Shown here: positions 54,949 to 63,632 of the stretch, piece after piece | How positions within the stretch are numbered: position 1 is the stretch's first letter | Layout of the letters: each line of letters opens with the position of its first letter | Source of the DNA: Mitsuaria sp. 7 | GTDB lineage: Bacteria > Pseudomonadota > Gammaproteobacteria > Burkholderiales > Burkholderiaceae_C | NCBI RefSeq assembly: GCF_001653795.1 | Contig: NZ_CP011514.1 | Span: forward strand, 372,001-436,000 | Length of the DNA: 64,000 bases | Direction of reading: 5' to 3' | The notes under the pieces: generated by a model | The model's input: the letters and a program-made list of their open reading frames with translations, nothing else | Database searches by the model: none | Told to the model about the DNA's origin: nothing | Made by a program: the position numbers and the translations under genes

Positions 54949-56190
54949 ATGACGCAAGACGGGAACTCCGCTCCTGCAGCGGCGAGTGCGCCGCTGTTCC
55001 AACTTGACCTTGGAGCAAACGGAGGGCTGCTAGCGCCCACCACTGTCGACGAGCTCGGTCAGTGGCTGGCCAAGGAGCAGCAGTACTGGATATGGCTGCA
55101 TCAGGGGGGGACCGGCAGTCATGCGCAACCGCTTTATGAGGCGGTCAATTGCCTGAACCAAGCGCTCAGTGACACGACTCAAGCGAGGAACTATTGGGAG
55201 GGCAACCGAGACCACGCGCTTCAGCAGCTCCGAAACGCGCAGTCTCAGATTAACGCCGCGTTTGTTGAACGCCGCCTCCCGTACAGCGGGTCTAGGCTGG
55301 GAAAGCGGGTAGGGCTCGCTCGTCAGGAGTACGGTGACCTCGGTGCCAGCTTCTTCCTTGCGGCGATGCTCGGCCCGGTCGATAGCGGTCATCAGTTCCA
55401 AGCGCTGACACTCGGTTCGTGGCGAGGTCTCTTAGCGGGGCTGAGCGAGCGGTTCGCGTCGTCGCGAGGAAAGTCCGACGCACGGGTTGAAGCTGCAGGG
55501 CTTGCCTTCGACGTCGTCGTCCAGAAGGCTGAGACAGTCATCGGTGAGAAGACGCTCACGTACGACGCGTTGCATCGCGACTACCAGGAGCTGGCCACCA
55601 ACATCAGCAGTGCGGCCACTTCGCAAGCCGAAACCTTCAAAGGCGACCAAGAGCAGCGCGTAAGGACCTTCGAGGAGATGGCCAACGGCCATCGCGAGGC
55701 GATGCGCGAACTCGAGGAGAAGTTCAACGAGAAGATGGCGTTGCGCGCGCCGGCGGACTACTGGCGTAAGAAGCAGGTCGGGCACCGTATCGGAGCAACC
55801 CTCACCGGCATCTTGTCGTTCGCTGGTATCGGAAGCGCAGCGGGGTGGCTGGGCGTTCAGGTCCATGACCTGCTAAACACGGCGCAAGCGGGGAAGATGC
55901 CAGATACCTGGCGCATCGCGTTGCTGGCTACGCTGGGCGTGTTCTCGGTTTGGGCGTTGAGACTTCTAGTCCGCATGTTCCTCAGCCATCTCCATCTGCT
56001 CGGTGACGCCGCGGAACGAGTGGTCATGGTGCAGACCTACCTCTCGCTTATGGAAGGCGACAAGCTTAGCGACAAGGATGACCGGCGACTCATCTTGCAA
56101 GCCCTCTTCCGACCGGCAAGCGACGGCATCGTCAAAGATGAGGGGATACCGCTTTCGCTCGCTGAGCTGCTAACGAAGACTAGCAAGTAG
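54949..56190 (+). CDS. DUF6161-like membrane protein with coiled coil
   Basis: A 413-residue protein. Residues 60-250 are polar and helical, with long coiled-coil segments (QELATNISSAATSQAETFKG, MANGHREAMRELEEKFNEKM). Two membrane segments lie at about 280-300 and 320-345. The C-terminal 70 residues are cytoplasmic (HLLGDAAERVVMVQTYLSLM). It matches the pattern I know as DUF6161. Function is unknown. It stands 149 bp upstream of the Gabija-like pair on the same strand and may be an accessory gene. Confidence 0.7.
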   Translation: MTQDGNSAPAAASAPLFQLDLGANGGLLAPTTVDELGQWLAKEQQYWIWLHQGGTGSHAQPLYEAVNCLNQALSDTTQARNYWEGNRDHALQQLRNAQSQINAAFVERRLPYSGSRLGKRVGLARQEYGDLGASFFLAAMLGPVDSGHQFQALTLGSWRGLLAGLSERFASSRGKSDARVEAAGLAFDVVVQKAETVIGEKTLTYDALHRDYQELATNISSAATSQAETFKGDQEQRVRTFEEMANGHREAMRELEEKFNEKMALRAPADYWRKKQVGHRIGATLTGILSFAGIGSAAGWLGVQVHDLLNTAQAGKMPDTWRIALLATLGVFSVWALRLLVRMFLSHLHLLGDAAERVVMVQTYLSLMEGDKLSDKDDRRLILQALFRPASDGIVKDEGIPLSLAELLTKTSK

Positions 56191-56339
56191 CCAGCAAATG
56201 TTTCGGTAATGCCACTCTTTGCGGCAAATGCAAAGGCGGCGGCGCGGAGTAGAGAGTCGTACGACACGAGCAACCGGATACATTCGAGAAAAATAGTTCG
56301 CGACATGAAGCTGCACGCTCATGACGGGAGGGAGAGAAC

Positions 56340-58274
56340 ATGTACATCGAACAAGTCACGCTGAACAACTTCCGGTGCTTCGGCCCCCAAGGGGCAGCGT
56401 TATCGCTGGACGCTGCCCTCACTGCATTCGTGGGCGCAAATGGCAGCGGGAAGACCGCCGTCATGCAGGGCCTCCAACGGCTCTTCGGCATGACGAGTGA
56501 GCAGCGAAGACTTAGGCGGCGCGACTTTCATGTGCCAGCGAACGAAAAAGCTGTGCCGTTGCAGCGCGAGCTAAGCCTTGAGGCCATCTTGGTGTTCCCC
56601 GAACTGGACACCGGCACGGAGACGACGGCCGTGCCGGAGTTCTTCCAGCAGATGGCCGCTGATGACAAGGGCAAGCTAAAGGTGCGGCTGCGATTGGAGG
56701 CCACCTGGGTCGATGACGGCACCGTTGAAGGCGCCATCGAAGAAACCTACTTCGCGGTTCGGTCCCTGGGCGAGTACACGGCTGCAGATTGCGTCAACTT
56801 GAAGGGTGCGGACCGCTCGCGCATCCAATTGCTCTACATCCCTGCGACGCGCGATGGCGCATCGCAGGTGTCGGCGCTGCTGAAAGGGCGACTGTGGAAG
56901 GCCATCCAGTGGTCGGCGAAGGTAAAGACGGCCCTGGACGGCGCCGGCAAGACGCTGAACACCGTCTTTAGGGAAGAGCCGGCGGTGCTTCGCATTGAGG
57001 AGAAAGTGAAACAGCGCTGGCAGGCGCTTCATGACGCAGGCACGGATGCAGTTCCGGTGTTCCGTCCGGTGGATACACGCTGGCAAGAGTTCATTGGTCA
57101 GGTGGATGTCACCTTTCAGCCTGGTGATGACGGGCGCGACCGTGACATCAACGAACTCAGCGATGGGCAGAAGTCGCTGTTCCATCTGGCACTGACGGCC
57201 GCGACCCTGGACGCGGAGGCCGAGGCTGCGAGGGGAGATGCCGAACATGGCTTTGTCCCCGGCAGCGTTGCCATTCCGGCGCTGACGCTCATCGCGCTGG
57301 AGGAGCCTGAAAACACCCTCGCGCCTTTTTACCTGTCGCGCATCATTGCCCAGGTCGAGGAACTGGTCGGCGCATCCCAGGCGCAGGCGGTCGTCTCGAG
57401 CCACTCCGCGAGCATCTTGTCGCGCGTCAAGCCAGAGGCGGTTCGCCATTTCCGTCTTACGGAAGACAGGACGGCTCGCATCCGCGCCGTGGAGATGCCG
57501 GCGGACCAAGAAGAGGCATCCAAGTACCTGCGCGAGGCTGTGCGCAGTTATCCGGAGCTCTACTTCGCAAGGTTCGTCGTGCTAGGCGAGGGGGCCACAG
57601 AAGAGGTGGTTATCCCGCGGCTGTCGAAGGCCATGGGCGTCGAAATTGACCGCTCCTTCGTCGCCGTCGTTCCGCTGGGAGGGCGCCACGTGAATCACAT
57701 GTGGAAGCTGCTCAATACACTGGATATCCCACACGCCACGCTCTTGGACCTGGATTGGGGCCGACAGGGTGGCGGGTGGGGACGAGTCAAGACAGCCATT
57801 ACGCAGCTGATTGCTAATGGCACCCCTCCTACGGAGTTCTTCAAGGAAGTCGCAGTTGACGACCCACAAGCGGAACGCAATCTCGATAGGTTCGACAAGA
57901 TGGTGGACAAGGGAGACATCGAGGTGTGGCTGGCGTTTCTGCAAGAACGCGGCGTGTTCTTCTCTGCTCCCCTGGACCTCGACTACTCGATGCTCCAAGC
58001 CTACTTCCCTGCGTACACCGTGCTGGAGGCTGAGATGGCTGGCCCTAGAGCTGGAACAAACGCTCGGGATGCAGTGCTGGGGGAGGGCGGAAATCACGCC
58101 GCGTATCCGGCAGACCAGGACGTCGCGCTTCTTTGGTACAGGTATCTCTTCCTTGGTCGAGGAAAGCCGAGCACCCATGTTCGCGCGCTGAGCAGGCTCT
58201 CAGATGAGCAGTTGAGGGCCTCTGCCCCGCAGTTCCTGAAGGACCTCATCGAAGTTGTGCGCAAGAGCCTCTGA
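56340..58274 (+). CDS. gajA: OLD-family ATP-dependent nuclease, GajA-like
   Basis: A 644-residue class 2 OLD protein. The ABC-type ATPase has Walker A GANGSGKT (32-39), signature LSDGQKSLFHLAL near 271 and Walker B LIALEEPEN near 318. A TOPRIM nuclease domain starts near residue 412 (VVLGEGATEEVVIPRL) and carries further acidic residues in LLDLDWGRQ. OLD proteins next to a UvrD-type helicase form the Gabija anti-phage system; the helicase gene begins 10 bp downstream. GGGAGG precedes ATG 56340. GajA nicks DNA when nucleotides fall. Confidence 0.88.
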   Translation: MYIEQVTLNNFRCFGPQGAALSLDAALTAFVGANGSGKTAVMQGLQRLFGMTSEQRRLRRRDFHVPANEKAVPLQRELSLEAILVFPELDTGTETTAVPEFFQQMAADDKGKLKVRLRLEATWVDDGTVEGAIEETYFAVRSLGEYTAADCVNLKGADRSRIQLLYIPATRDGASQVSALLKGRLWKAIQWSAKVKTALDGAGKTLNTVFREEPAVLRIEEKVKQRWQALHDAGTDAVPVFRPVDTRWQEFIGQVDVTFQPGDDGRDRDINELSDGQKSLFHLALTAATLDAEAEAARGDAEHGFVPGSVAIPALTLIALEEPENTLAPFYLSRIIAQVEELVGASQAQAVVSSHSASILSRVKPEAVRHFRLTEDRTARIRAVEMPADQEEASKYLREAVRSYPELYFARFVVLGEGATEEVVIPRLSKAMGVEIDRSFVAVVPLGGRHVNHMWKLLNTLDIPHATLLDLDWGRQGGGWGRVKTAITQLIANGTPPTEFFKEVAVDDPQAERNLDRFDKMVDKGDIEVWLAFLQERGVFFSAPLDLDYSMLQAYFPAYTVLEAEMAGPRAGTNARDAVLGEGGNHAAYPADQDVALLWYRYLFLGRGKPSTHVRALSRLSDEQLRASAPQFLKDLIEVVRKSL

Positions 58275-58284
58275 GGTAGTCCCG

Positions 58285-60180
58285 ATGGAATTTTATCGGA
58301 GAGTTGCGCCGGAGGACTGGAATCCGAGGGGCATCCCCGGTCTGGAGCCAGCGGCATGGACCGCGTTGCGCAGTACCGGAAACACGTCGGTCGTAGCGGG
58401 TCCAGGGGCCGGCAAGACCGAGTTCCTGGCTCAGCGGGCGGTGTATCTGCTTGAGACAAGCATCTGCCGGCCGCCGCATCGCATCCTTGCCATCTCGTTT
58501 AAGACAGACGCGGCCGCCAATCTCGCCAAGCGCGTACAGGAGCGGTGCCCGCCAGAGCTGGCCGGTCGCTTCTCATCCGTCACGTTCGATGCGTTGACGA
58601 AGAGCTTGGTCGACCGCTTCGCCAATGCCCTTCCTTCGGTTTGGCGGCCGACGAGGCCGTACGACATCCTGTTCCCAGACAAGGACTACCTGAAGGAGTT
58701 CCAACGCGGGGCAAGGGCAGTGGCTCGCGAGGAATGGCGCAACGAGATTGGCGGGCTGGACCTATTCAGGTTTGAAGCGGATGTCCTGGGGAACAGCAAG
58801 TTGCCGCTGGTCGCAGCGAAGCCCACGAACGCTCGCGAGCTGCTCTTGAACTACTGGTGGGCCATGTCGCTGAAGTATGCGAAGCCGTCGAAGCTCACCT
58901 TCTCGAGCCTGAACAGACTGGCCGAGCTGCTGTTGAGGAGCTCTCCCAACATCCTGGCAGCGCTGCGGTCGACGTACTCGTTCGTCTTCGTGGACGAGTT
59001 CCAAGACACGACGTTCGCTCAGTACGACTTCCTCAAGTCGGCCTTCATGGGCAGCTCTGCAAGCGTGACGGTGGTCGGCGACCACAAACAACGCATCATG
59101 CTGTGGGCCGGTGCTCGTTCGGATGCCTTCGAGCAGTTCGAGGCGGACTTTGGCGCACAGCGCGTGCCGCTGTTGTTCAACTTCCGCTCTTCGCCGGAAC
59201 TGGTGCGCGTGCAGCACGTCGTTGCCACGGCGCTCGACGCTGGCGCCATTCCCACGCAATCCCAAGCCGCCGCAGAGTTGGCCAAAGACGTGGTGCAGGT
59301 TTGGTCGAGCTCCCATCGTCAAGGGGAGGCTGAGTACTTGGCGACGTGGGTCGCCATGGACCTGGCCGCCCGCAAGAAGCGGCCGCGTGACTACGCGCTG
59401 CTGGTTCGCCAGAAGGCTGAGGTCTTCGAGCGGGAGTTGCAGCCTGCGTTCGCCGCTGCCGGCCTGGCACTGCGCAATGAGAGCAAGGTGGTTGGCAAGG
59501 TTTCCATCCAGGACTTGCTGGTGGATGACATCGCCCAGGTCGTGCTGGCCCTCCTGCGTCTTGGCACTAAGGTGAAGGCGCCGGCGGCGTGGCAGTTGGC
59601 CTCATCGGCCGTGGAATTTCTCGCCGGTGTCGACTCGGCGGACACCCTCGGCACTCGCAGCGCCGAGGCTGCGCTGGAGGAGTTCTTGGCCGAGCTGCGA
59701 GCTCTCATGGATGCCGAGGAGCCTTCTGAGGCAGCTGCTGCTGCCGTGGTCGACAAGGTCTACGCATTCATGGACATGGAGCGCATCGTTCGCTCTCACG
59801 TTCGCTATCAGCGCAACGATATGGCCGAACTCATTCGGGAGGGGCTGACCATCCACCTGGCCGAGTGCGCTCATGCCGGTGGAAGTTGGGTCGACTGCCT
59901 GGACCTATATGAGGGAGCAGACCAGATTCCGCTTTTGACCGTGCACAAGAGCAAAGGACTCGAGTACGACACGATTGCCTTTATCGGGCTGGACGACAAG
60001 TCCTGGTGGAGCCACACACCTGGCAATCCCGAGGGGCTGGCAACCTTCTTCGTCGCGCTGTCTCGCGCCAAGCAGCGTGCCGTGTTCCTCTTCTGCAATG
60101 AGCGAGGTGCCCGGCAGAAGGTCGCCGACCTCTACCAACTCCTCACCGACGCCGGCGTCGTCGAGACAGTTGTTTGCTGA
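58285..60180 (+). CDS. gajB: UvrD/Rep-type helicase, GajB-like
   Basis: A 631-residue superfamily 1A helicase. Seen are Walker A GPGAGKT (39-45), motif II VDEFQDTTFAQ near 236, motif V LTVHKSKGLEYDT near 551 and motif VI FVALSRAKQRAVF near 590. It is somewhat longer than typical GajB (about 500 residues). ATG 58285 lies 10 bp after gajA, so they form an operon. In Gabija, GajB binds or senses DNA ends and activates GajA. It converges on xseB with 21 bp between stops. Confidence 0.87.
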   Translation: MEFYRRVAPEDWNPRGIPGLEPAAWTALRSTGNTSVVAGPGAGKTEFLAQRAVYLLETSICRPPHRILAISFKTDAAANLAKRVQERCPPELAGRFSSVTFDALTKSLVDRFANALPSVWRPTRPYDILFPDKDYLKEFQRGARAVAREEWRNEIGGLDLFRFEADVLGNSKLPLVAAKPTNARELLLNYWWAMSLKYAKPSKLTFSSLNRLAELLLRSSPNILAALRSTYSFVFVDEFQDTTFAQYDFLKSAFMGSSASVTVVGDHKQRIMLWAGARSDAFEQFEADFGAQRVPLLFNFRSSPELVRVQHVVATALDAGAIPTQSQAAAELAKDVVQVWSSSHRQGEAEYLATWVAMDLAARKKRPRDYALLVRQKAEVFERELQPAFAAAGLALRNESKVVGKVSIQDLLVDDIAQVVLALLRLGTKVKAPAAWQLASSAVEFLAGVDSADTLGTRSAEAALEEFLAELRALMDAEEPSEAAAAAVVDKVYAFMDMERIVRSHVRYQRNDMAELIREGLTIHLAECAHAGGSWVDCLDLYEGADQIPLLTVHKSKGLEYDTIAFIGLDDKSWWSHTPGNPEGLATFFVALSRAKQRAVFLFCNERGARQKVADLYQLLTDAGVVETVVC

Positions 60181-60201
60181 CCGTGGAGTGCTGCGTCTCG
60201 T

Positions 60202-60510
60202 TCAGAAGGGCGTGTCGTCGTCCATGTCGTCGAAGCCACGGGACGGTACGGGGCGACCCTTGCCACCGTTCTCGTTGGGCGCGGGAGCGGCTCGCTCGCC
60301 GCGGCTCGCACCTTCCAAGCCAGCGCTGACCAACGCCTCCTCCAGAGCTTTCTCCACAGCGTCAATGCGCTGCTTGCAGACCTTGTAGGCGTCGACCGAC
60401 TCGTTGACGATGTCCAACAAGTCGTCGATGTTGGGCTCCTCCTGGTTGCGCAGCGTCTCCGCATGGCGCTGAAGGACTTCGTAGGCATCGCGGAAAGTCT
60501 TTTCTTCCAT
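60202..60510 (-). CDS. xseB: Exodeoxyribonuclease VII small subunit-like protein
   Basis: A 102-residue protein. The first 65 residues form a helical hairpin typical of XseB (MEEKTFRDAYEVLQRHAETL, then LLDIVNESVDAYKVCKQRID). An acidic, Gly/Pro-rich tail follows (residues 70-102, ending DDMDDDTPF) that normal XseB lacks. It starts 13 bp after xseA on the same strand. Several XseB copies bind one XseA and are needed for ssDNA cleavage. Confidence 0.8.
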   Translation of the reverse strand: MEEKTFRDAYEVLQRHAETLRNQEEPNIDDLLDIVNESVDAYKVCKQRIDAVEKALEEALVSAGLEGASRGERAAPAPNENGGKGRPVPSRGFDDMDDDTPF

Positions 60511-60523
60511 CTTCTCTTCGGCG

Positions 60524-62533
60524 TCAGGCGCCGCCTTCCTGGGTTGTTTGATTGACGGTCTCGACGACTGCGCGCACCGTGCCGTCATGCAGGTCAACCT
60601 GTATGGCCGCACCAGGTTGGACTGTCTCTACGGAAGTCACTGCCTCGCCGCCTGAGGAGCGTACGACGGCGAAGCCGCGGCGCAAGGTTTTTTGGGGCCC
60701 CTGACCAGCAATCTCCCGGAAGAGGGCCTGGGACCGCTCTGCTGCGATGTCGACGCCTCTTGTGGAACGTTCGGCGGTCTCGCGCATGAGACGCTCTGCA
60801 GCTTGCCCTTGAGTGCGGGTGCTGGATGCAGCTTGCTCTAGAACGGCCGGTAGCAACGCGTCTACCTGGCGGCGGACATGTCCAATCTTGCCGGCAACGC
60901 CCGCGGTCTCCCGGATGGCGAGCTCGGTCTCTCGACGTGCGGTGCGAGCGGTCATCGCAGCTTGTTCGAGAACCGTGGGGAGGAGCGCATCCACCCTCCG
61001 GCGGACGTGTACAAGCCGCCCGACAGCCCCAGAAGTCTCGCGGATGGCGAGTTCGGTTTCCCGGCGTGCCGTGCGAGCGGTCAGCCGACTACGCTCTAGA
61101 ACAAGTGGCAACAGGCCTTCGCTTCGTTCCTTCGCGAGGAGGACGGACGCTCGTGCTCTCGTGTCGATGTCGACCATGACAGCTGGAACAGCCTGGTGCG
61201 CGACCTGAACGAGCTGGCGGGCGTCCGACCGAACCGCAACGACGTTCTCCCTAACGGCACTGCGCGCATCGCGGAGCGTCGCTGCTGACGCGTGGCGGAG
61301 TGCCTCGAAGGCGGACTTGCTGTCAGCACGTGCCTGAGCAACCAAGGCCTTGGCGGCTTGCTCGACATCACGGCGCAGATGCAGAACGTCCGCGCCGGTC
61401 AGGGCGGCAGCGCGCCGGGTGAGGTTGAGGATGCGCTCGTTGAACGCGCGTGCCTCGCGAACTCGGGACCGCATTACTTCTTCGATGCCCAAAATGACCT
61501 TGGACGGGGTGTCGAACTTGCGGTGGGCGACTTCATCCAGCGAGGTGTCGTCGCGCTCGTGGCCAATGCCCGTGAGAACGGGCACTGGGCATTCGCAGAT
61601 GCATCGCGCCAAAGCGTAGTCGTTGAGCCAGGCGAGGTCGCTGACGCTGCCGCCGCCTCTAAGGATGACAACGGCGTCCGGGAGCTCTGCGCCGGACCAC
61701 GTGCGCAGGCCTACCCGAAGTGCCTCGGCAATCTCCGCGGCGGCACCTTCGCCTTGAAAACGGCTGTGGATGTAGCTGAACTCGCACGCTCCGTGTGCCT
61801 GAAGACGCTGCGCCTCCTTGGCGAAGTCTCCCAACCCTGCGGCGCGCTCAGGCGCGATGACTAGGACTGCCTTGAAATCCCAGGGGCTCGCGAGCGAGCG
61901 ATTGCGGTCGAACAGCAGTTCTCTTTTCAGGCGCTCGCGGATGTCGCGGCGTCGAGCCTCAAGGTCGCCTAGTGTGTACGCCGGGTCGATGCCATCCACT
62001 TCCAGGCTGAACCCGTACTGCGACTTGAAGACAGGCTTGGCACGCAACAACACCTTGATGCCGGCTTCGAGGTCGGCACCGGTCACGCGTCTGAACTCCG
62101 AGAGCAGGGCTTCGGCCGACCGGGACCAGATTACCGCGCGTGCCTGCGCCAGAACATCGCCCGTGGACTGGTTTCGCTCGGACAACTCGAGGTAGACGTG
62201 GCCGACCTTGGTCGAACTGACTTTTAGGACCTCAGCCGTGGTCCAGACACCTTCACCGAAGGCCTTCGAAATCAAGTTCGCGACCCCGCCCAGGAGTCGC
62301 GACAGTGGGATGCCCTTGTTCGGCACGTCCACCTCACGCGACTCGGACTCCAGCGCAACCTGTGAGTGCGCAGGACTCGACTTCGGAGCCGCCGGCAGCC
62401 AAGCTGAGAACGGCGCTAAGTCCAACTCCGATGGTACGTACCACTTGCGAAGCTCAGAGTCCCAGCGTGCGCCGAGAGCCTTTACTTGAGCTCGTTCTTC
62501 GTACTTGCTGTTGAGGTAGGTGCGCTCACTCAT
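60524..62533 (-). CDS. xseA: Long exodeoxyribonuclease VII large subunit-like nuclease
   Basis: A 669-residue XseA-like protein, about 220 residues longer than usual. Residues 4-35 form a DUF5710-like segment (LNSKYEERAQVKALGARWDS, then KWYVP). The OB fold lies at about 88-180, and the catalytic core at about 185-390 (LVIAPERAAGLGDFAKEAQRL, RGGGSVSDLAWLNDYAL, GIGHERDDTSLDEVAHRKFDTP), given here in parts. The long coiled coil contains two near-identical repeats of about 48 residues (RTARRETELAIRETxG). The end matches normal XseA (LRRGFAVVRSSGG). A mobile version rather than the housekeeping copy. Confidence 0.85.
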   Translation of the reverse strand: MSERTYLNSKYEERAQVKALGARWDSELRKWYVPSELDLAPFSAWLPAAPKSSPAHSQVALESESREVDVPNKGIPLSRLLGGVANLISKAFGEGVWTTAEVLKVSSTKVGHVYLELSERNQSTGDVLAQARAVIWSRSAEALLSEFRRVTGADLEAGIKVLLRAKPVFKSQYGFSLEVDGIDPAYTLGDLEARRRDIRERLKRELLFDRNRSLASPWDFKAVLVIAPERAAGLGDFAKEAQRLQAHGACEFSYIHSRFQGEGAAAEIAEALRVGLRTWSGAELPDAVVILRGGGSVSDLAWLNDYALARCICECPVPVLTGIGHERDDTSLDEVAHRKFDTPSKVILGIEEVMRSRVREARAFNERILNLTRRAAALTGADVLHLRRDVEQAAKALVAQARADSKSAFEALRHASAATLRDARSAVRENVVAVRSDARQLVQVAHQAVPAVMVDIDTRARASVLLAKERSEGLLPLVLERSRLTARTARRETELAIRETSGAVGRLVHVRRRVDALLPTVLEQAAMTARTARRETELAIRETAGVAGKIGHVRRQVDALLPAVLEQAASSTRTQGQAAERLMRETAERSTRGVDIAAERSQALFREIAGQGPQKTLRRGFAVVRSSGGEAVTSVETVQPGAAIQVDLHDGTVRAVVETVNQTTQEGGA

Positions 62534-62635
62534 GAGCAGCGATGGCTTTGCACGGGCAAAAGGTTGAAAGCGACGGGCGACGTTGTCGAGAGTAAGCAAC
62601 AGAGTCGCTGGGGTCAAACGATGCGAGGAACGCTG

Positions 62636-63331
62636 TCAGGGAAGTCGCAGCCGCTTGTAGCCCAGGGACTGCGGCAGGTCCAAATCTGCAAAGTGTTCAA
62701 AGTAGGTCTTGCCGTCGTAGCCGGCAGGCTGGAAACCGGTGGCGTCGAGCCACGTCCTGACGCGCGCAATGGCAGACATGAACGCCGGCATCACATCAAC
62801 GTAGACCCGGTCATCGGGGTACCGAGCTCTACGTCCTTCGCTCGCCATCTCATCGAACAGCAGCTCGGCGTCCCAAAGTGCTTTCATAGCGGTAGGGTTG
62901 CTGATTCGCGGCGCGCCGAGGCGGGCATAGAAGTCATGCAGCGGGTAGTAGAACCGCACGGTATGTCCAGCCTCTCCGGGCGTCGTGCTAGCAAGGAGGA
63001 ACTCGGTCCCTGAAAGCAGGTGCATTCCATCATTCAAGCCGAGCCTGGCGTTCCAGCTTTGAAACAGCGAATGGTCTCGATGATGGAGCGCGTTGCGCAG
63101 CACGATGAGCAACGAGGTGTCCCCGTGGGCAAAGAATTCGAACCCTGGCAGGTCCTTGGTTACGTCATACAGCGAATGGAATTTTTCCAACTTCGCTTCC
63201 ATGGCTCGGTCCATGTTGTTGACGGCCTCTTCCCTGTCCACTTGAAAGAGGTTGTCGAAGCGAAGCTTGCCCTCAACGTAGAGGCGCATGGCATTTGATA
63301 GGCCTTCCCAGGCAAATTGAACGGGTGTCAT
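62636..63331 (-). CDS. Hypothetical protein with HEPN-like RNxxxH motif
   Basis: A 231-residue, mainly helical protein without signal peptide or membrane segment. It carries RNALHH at residues 79-84, which fits the RNxxxH active-site motif of HEPN ribonucleases, in a helical context (SLLIVLRNALHHRDH). No whole-family match is recognised, so the HEPN reading rests on this motif. It is the first gene before xseA-xseB on the same strand, with a 102-bp gap to xseA. If real, it could be a toxin or effector triggered through the XseAB-like complex. Confidence 0.6.
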   Translation of the reverse strand: MTPVQFAWEGLSNAMRLYVEGKLRFDNLFQVDREEAVNNMDRAMEAKLEKFHSLYDVTKDLPGFEFFAHGDTSLLIVLRNALHHRDHSLFQSWNARLGLNDGMHLLSGTEFLLASTTPGEAGHTVRFYYPLHDFYARLGAPRISNPTAMKALWDAELLFDEMASEGRRARYPDDRVYVDVMPAFMSAIARVRTWLDATGFQPAGYDGKTYFEHFADLDLPQSLGYKRLRLP

Positions 63332-63632
63332 TGGTCGAAATCTTAGTGGGGAAGTCCCGTGCAGGGACGCCTCTGGTCCCCGTTAACGCATCTTGCCCGG
63401 GCCAGCGCCGGCACGCTTGACTTGACTACACCCGCCGCTTTTGCTTACGATTCTGCTGCGGCTCAACGGGCCGTGGGTGAGTTGCTCCCGTCAGTGCACA
63501 CACCGGACAAGCATGTCCGGCACGGCAAAACCAGCAGCAGTATTCCGACCTTCCTCGACTTGGTATTGAGTCCCGGAAAGCCGAACAACGTGTGCCGTTC
63601 TTCGATGCGCTTTCCATGACGGAGCTCAATCC
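63332..63632. other. Intergenic region before the last gene
   Basis: About 300 bp that must contain divergent promoters for the HEPN-like operon and the last gene. A gene-like frame at 63359 lacks support. I see no clear repeat or operator. Confidence 0.4.

Noticed and set aside
63359..63619. 86-codon open frame before the last gene
   Set aside because: No recognisable protein features; the region is better explained as divergent promoter DNA.
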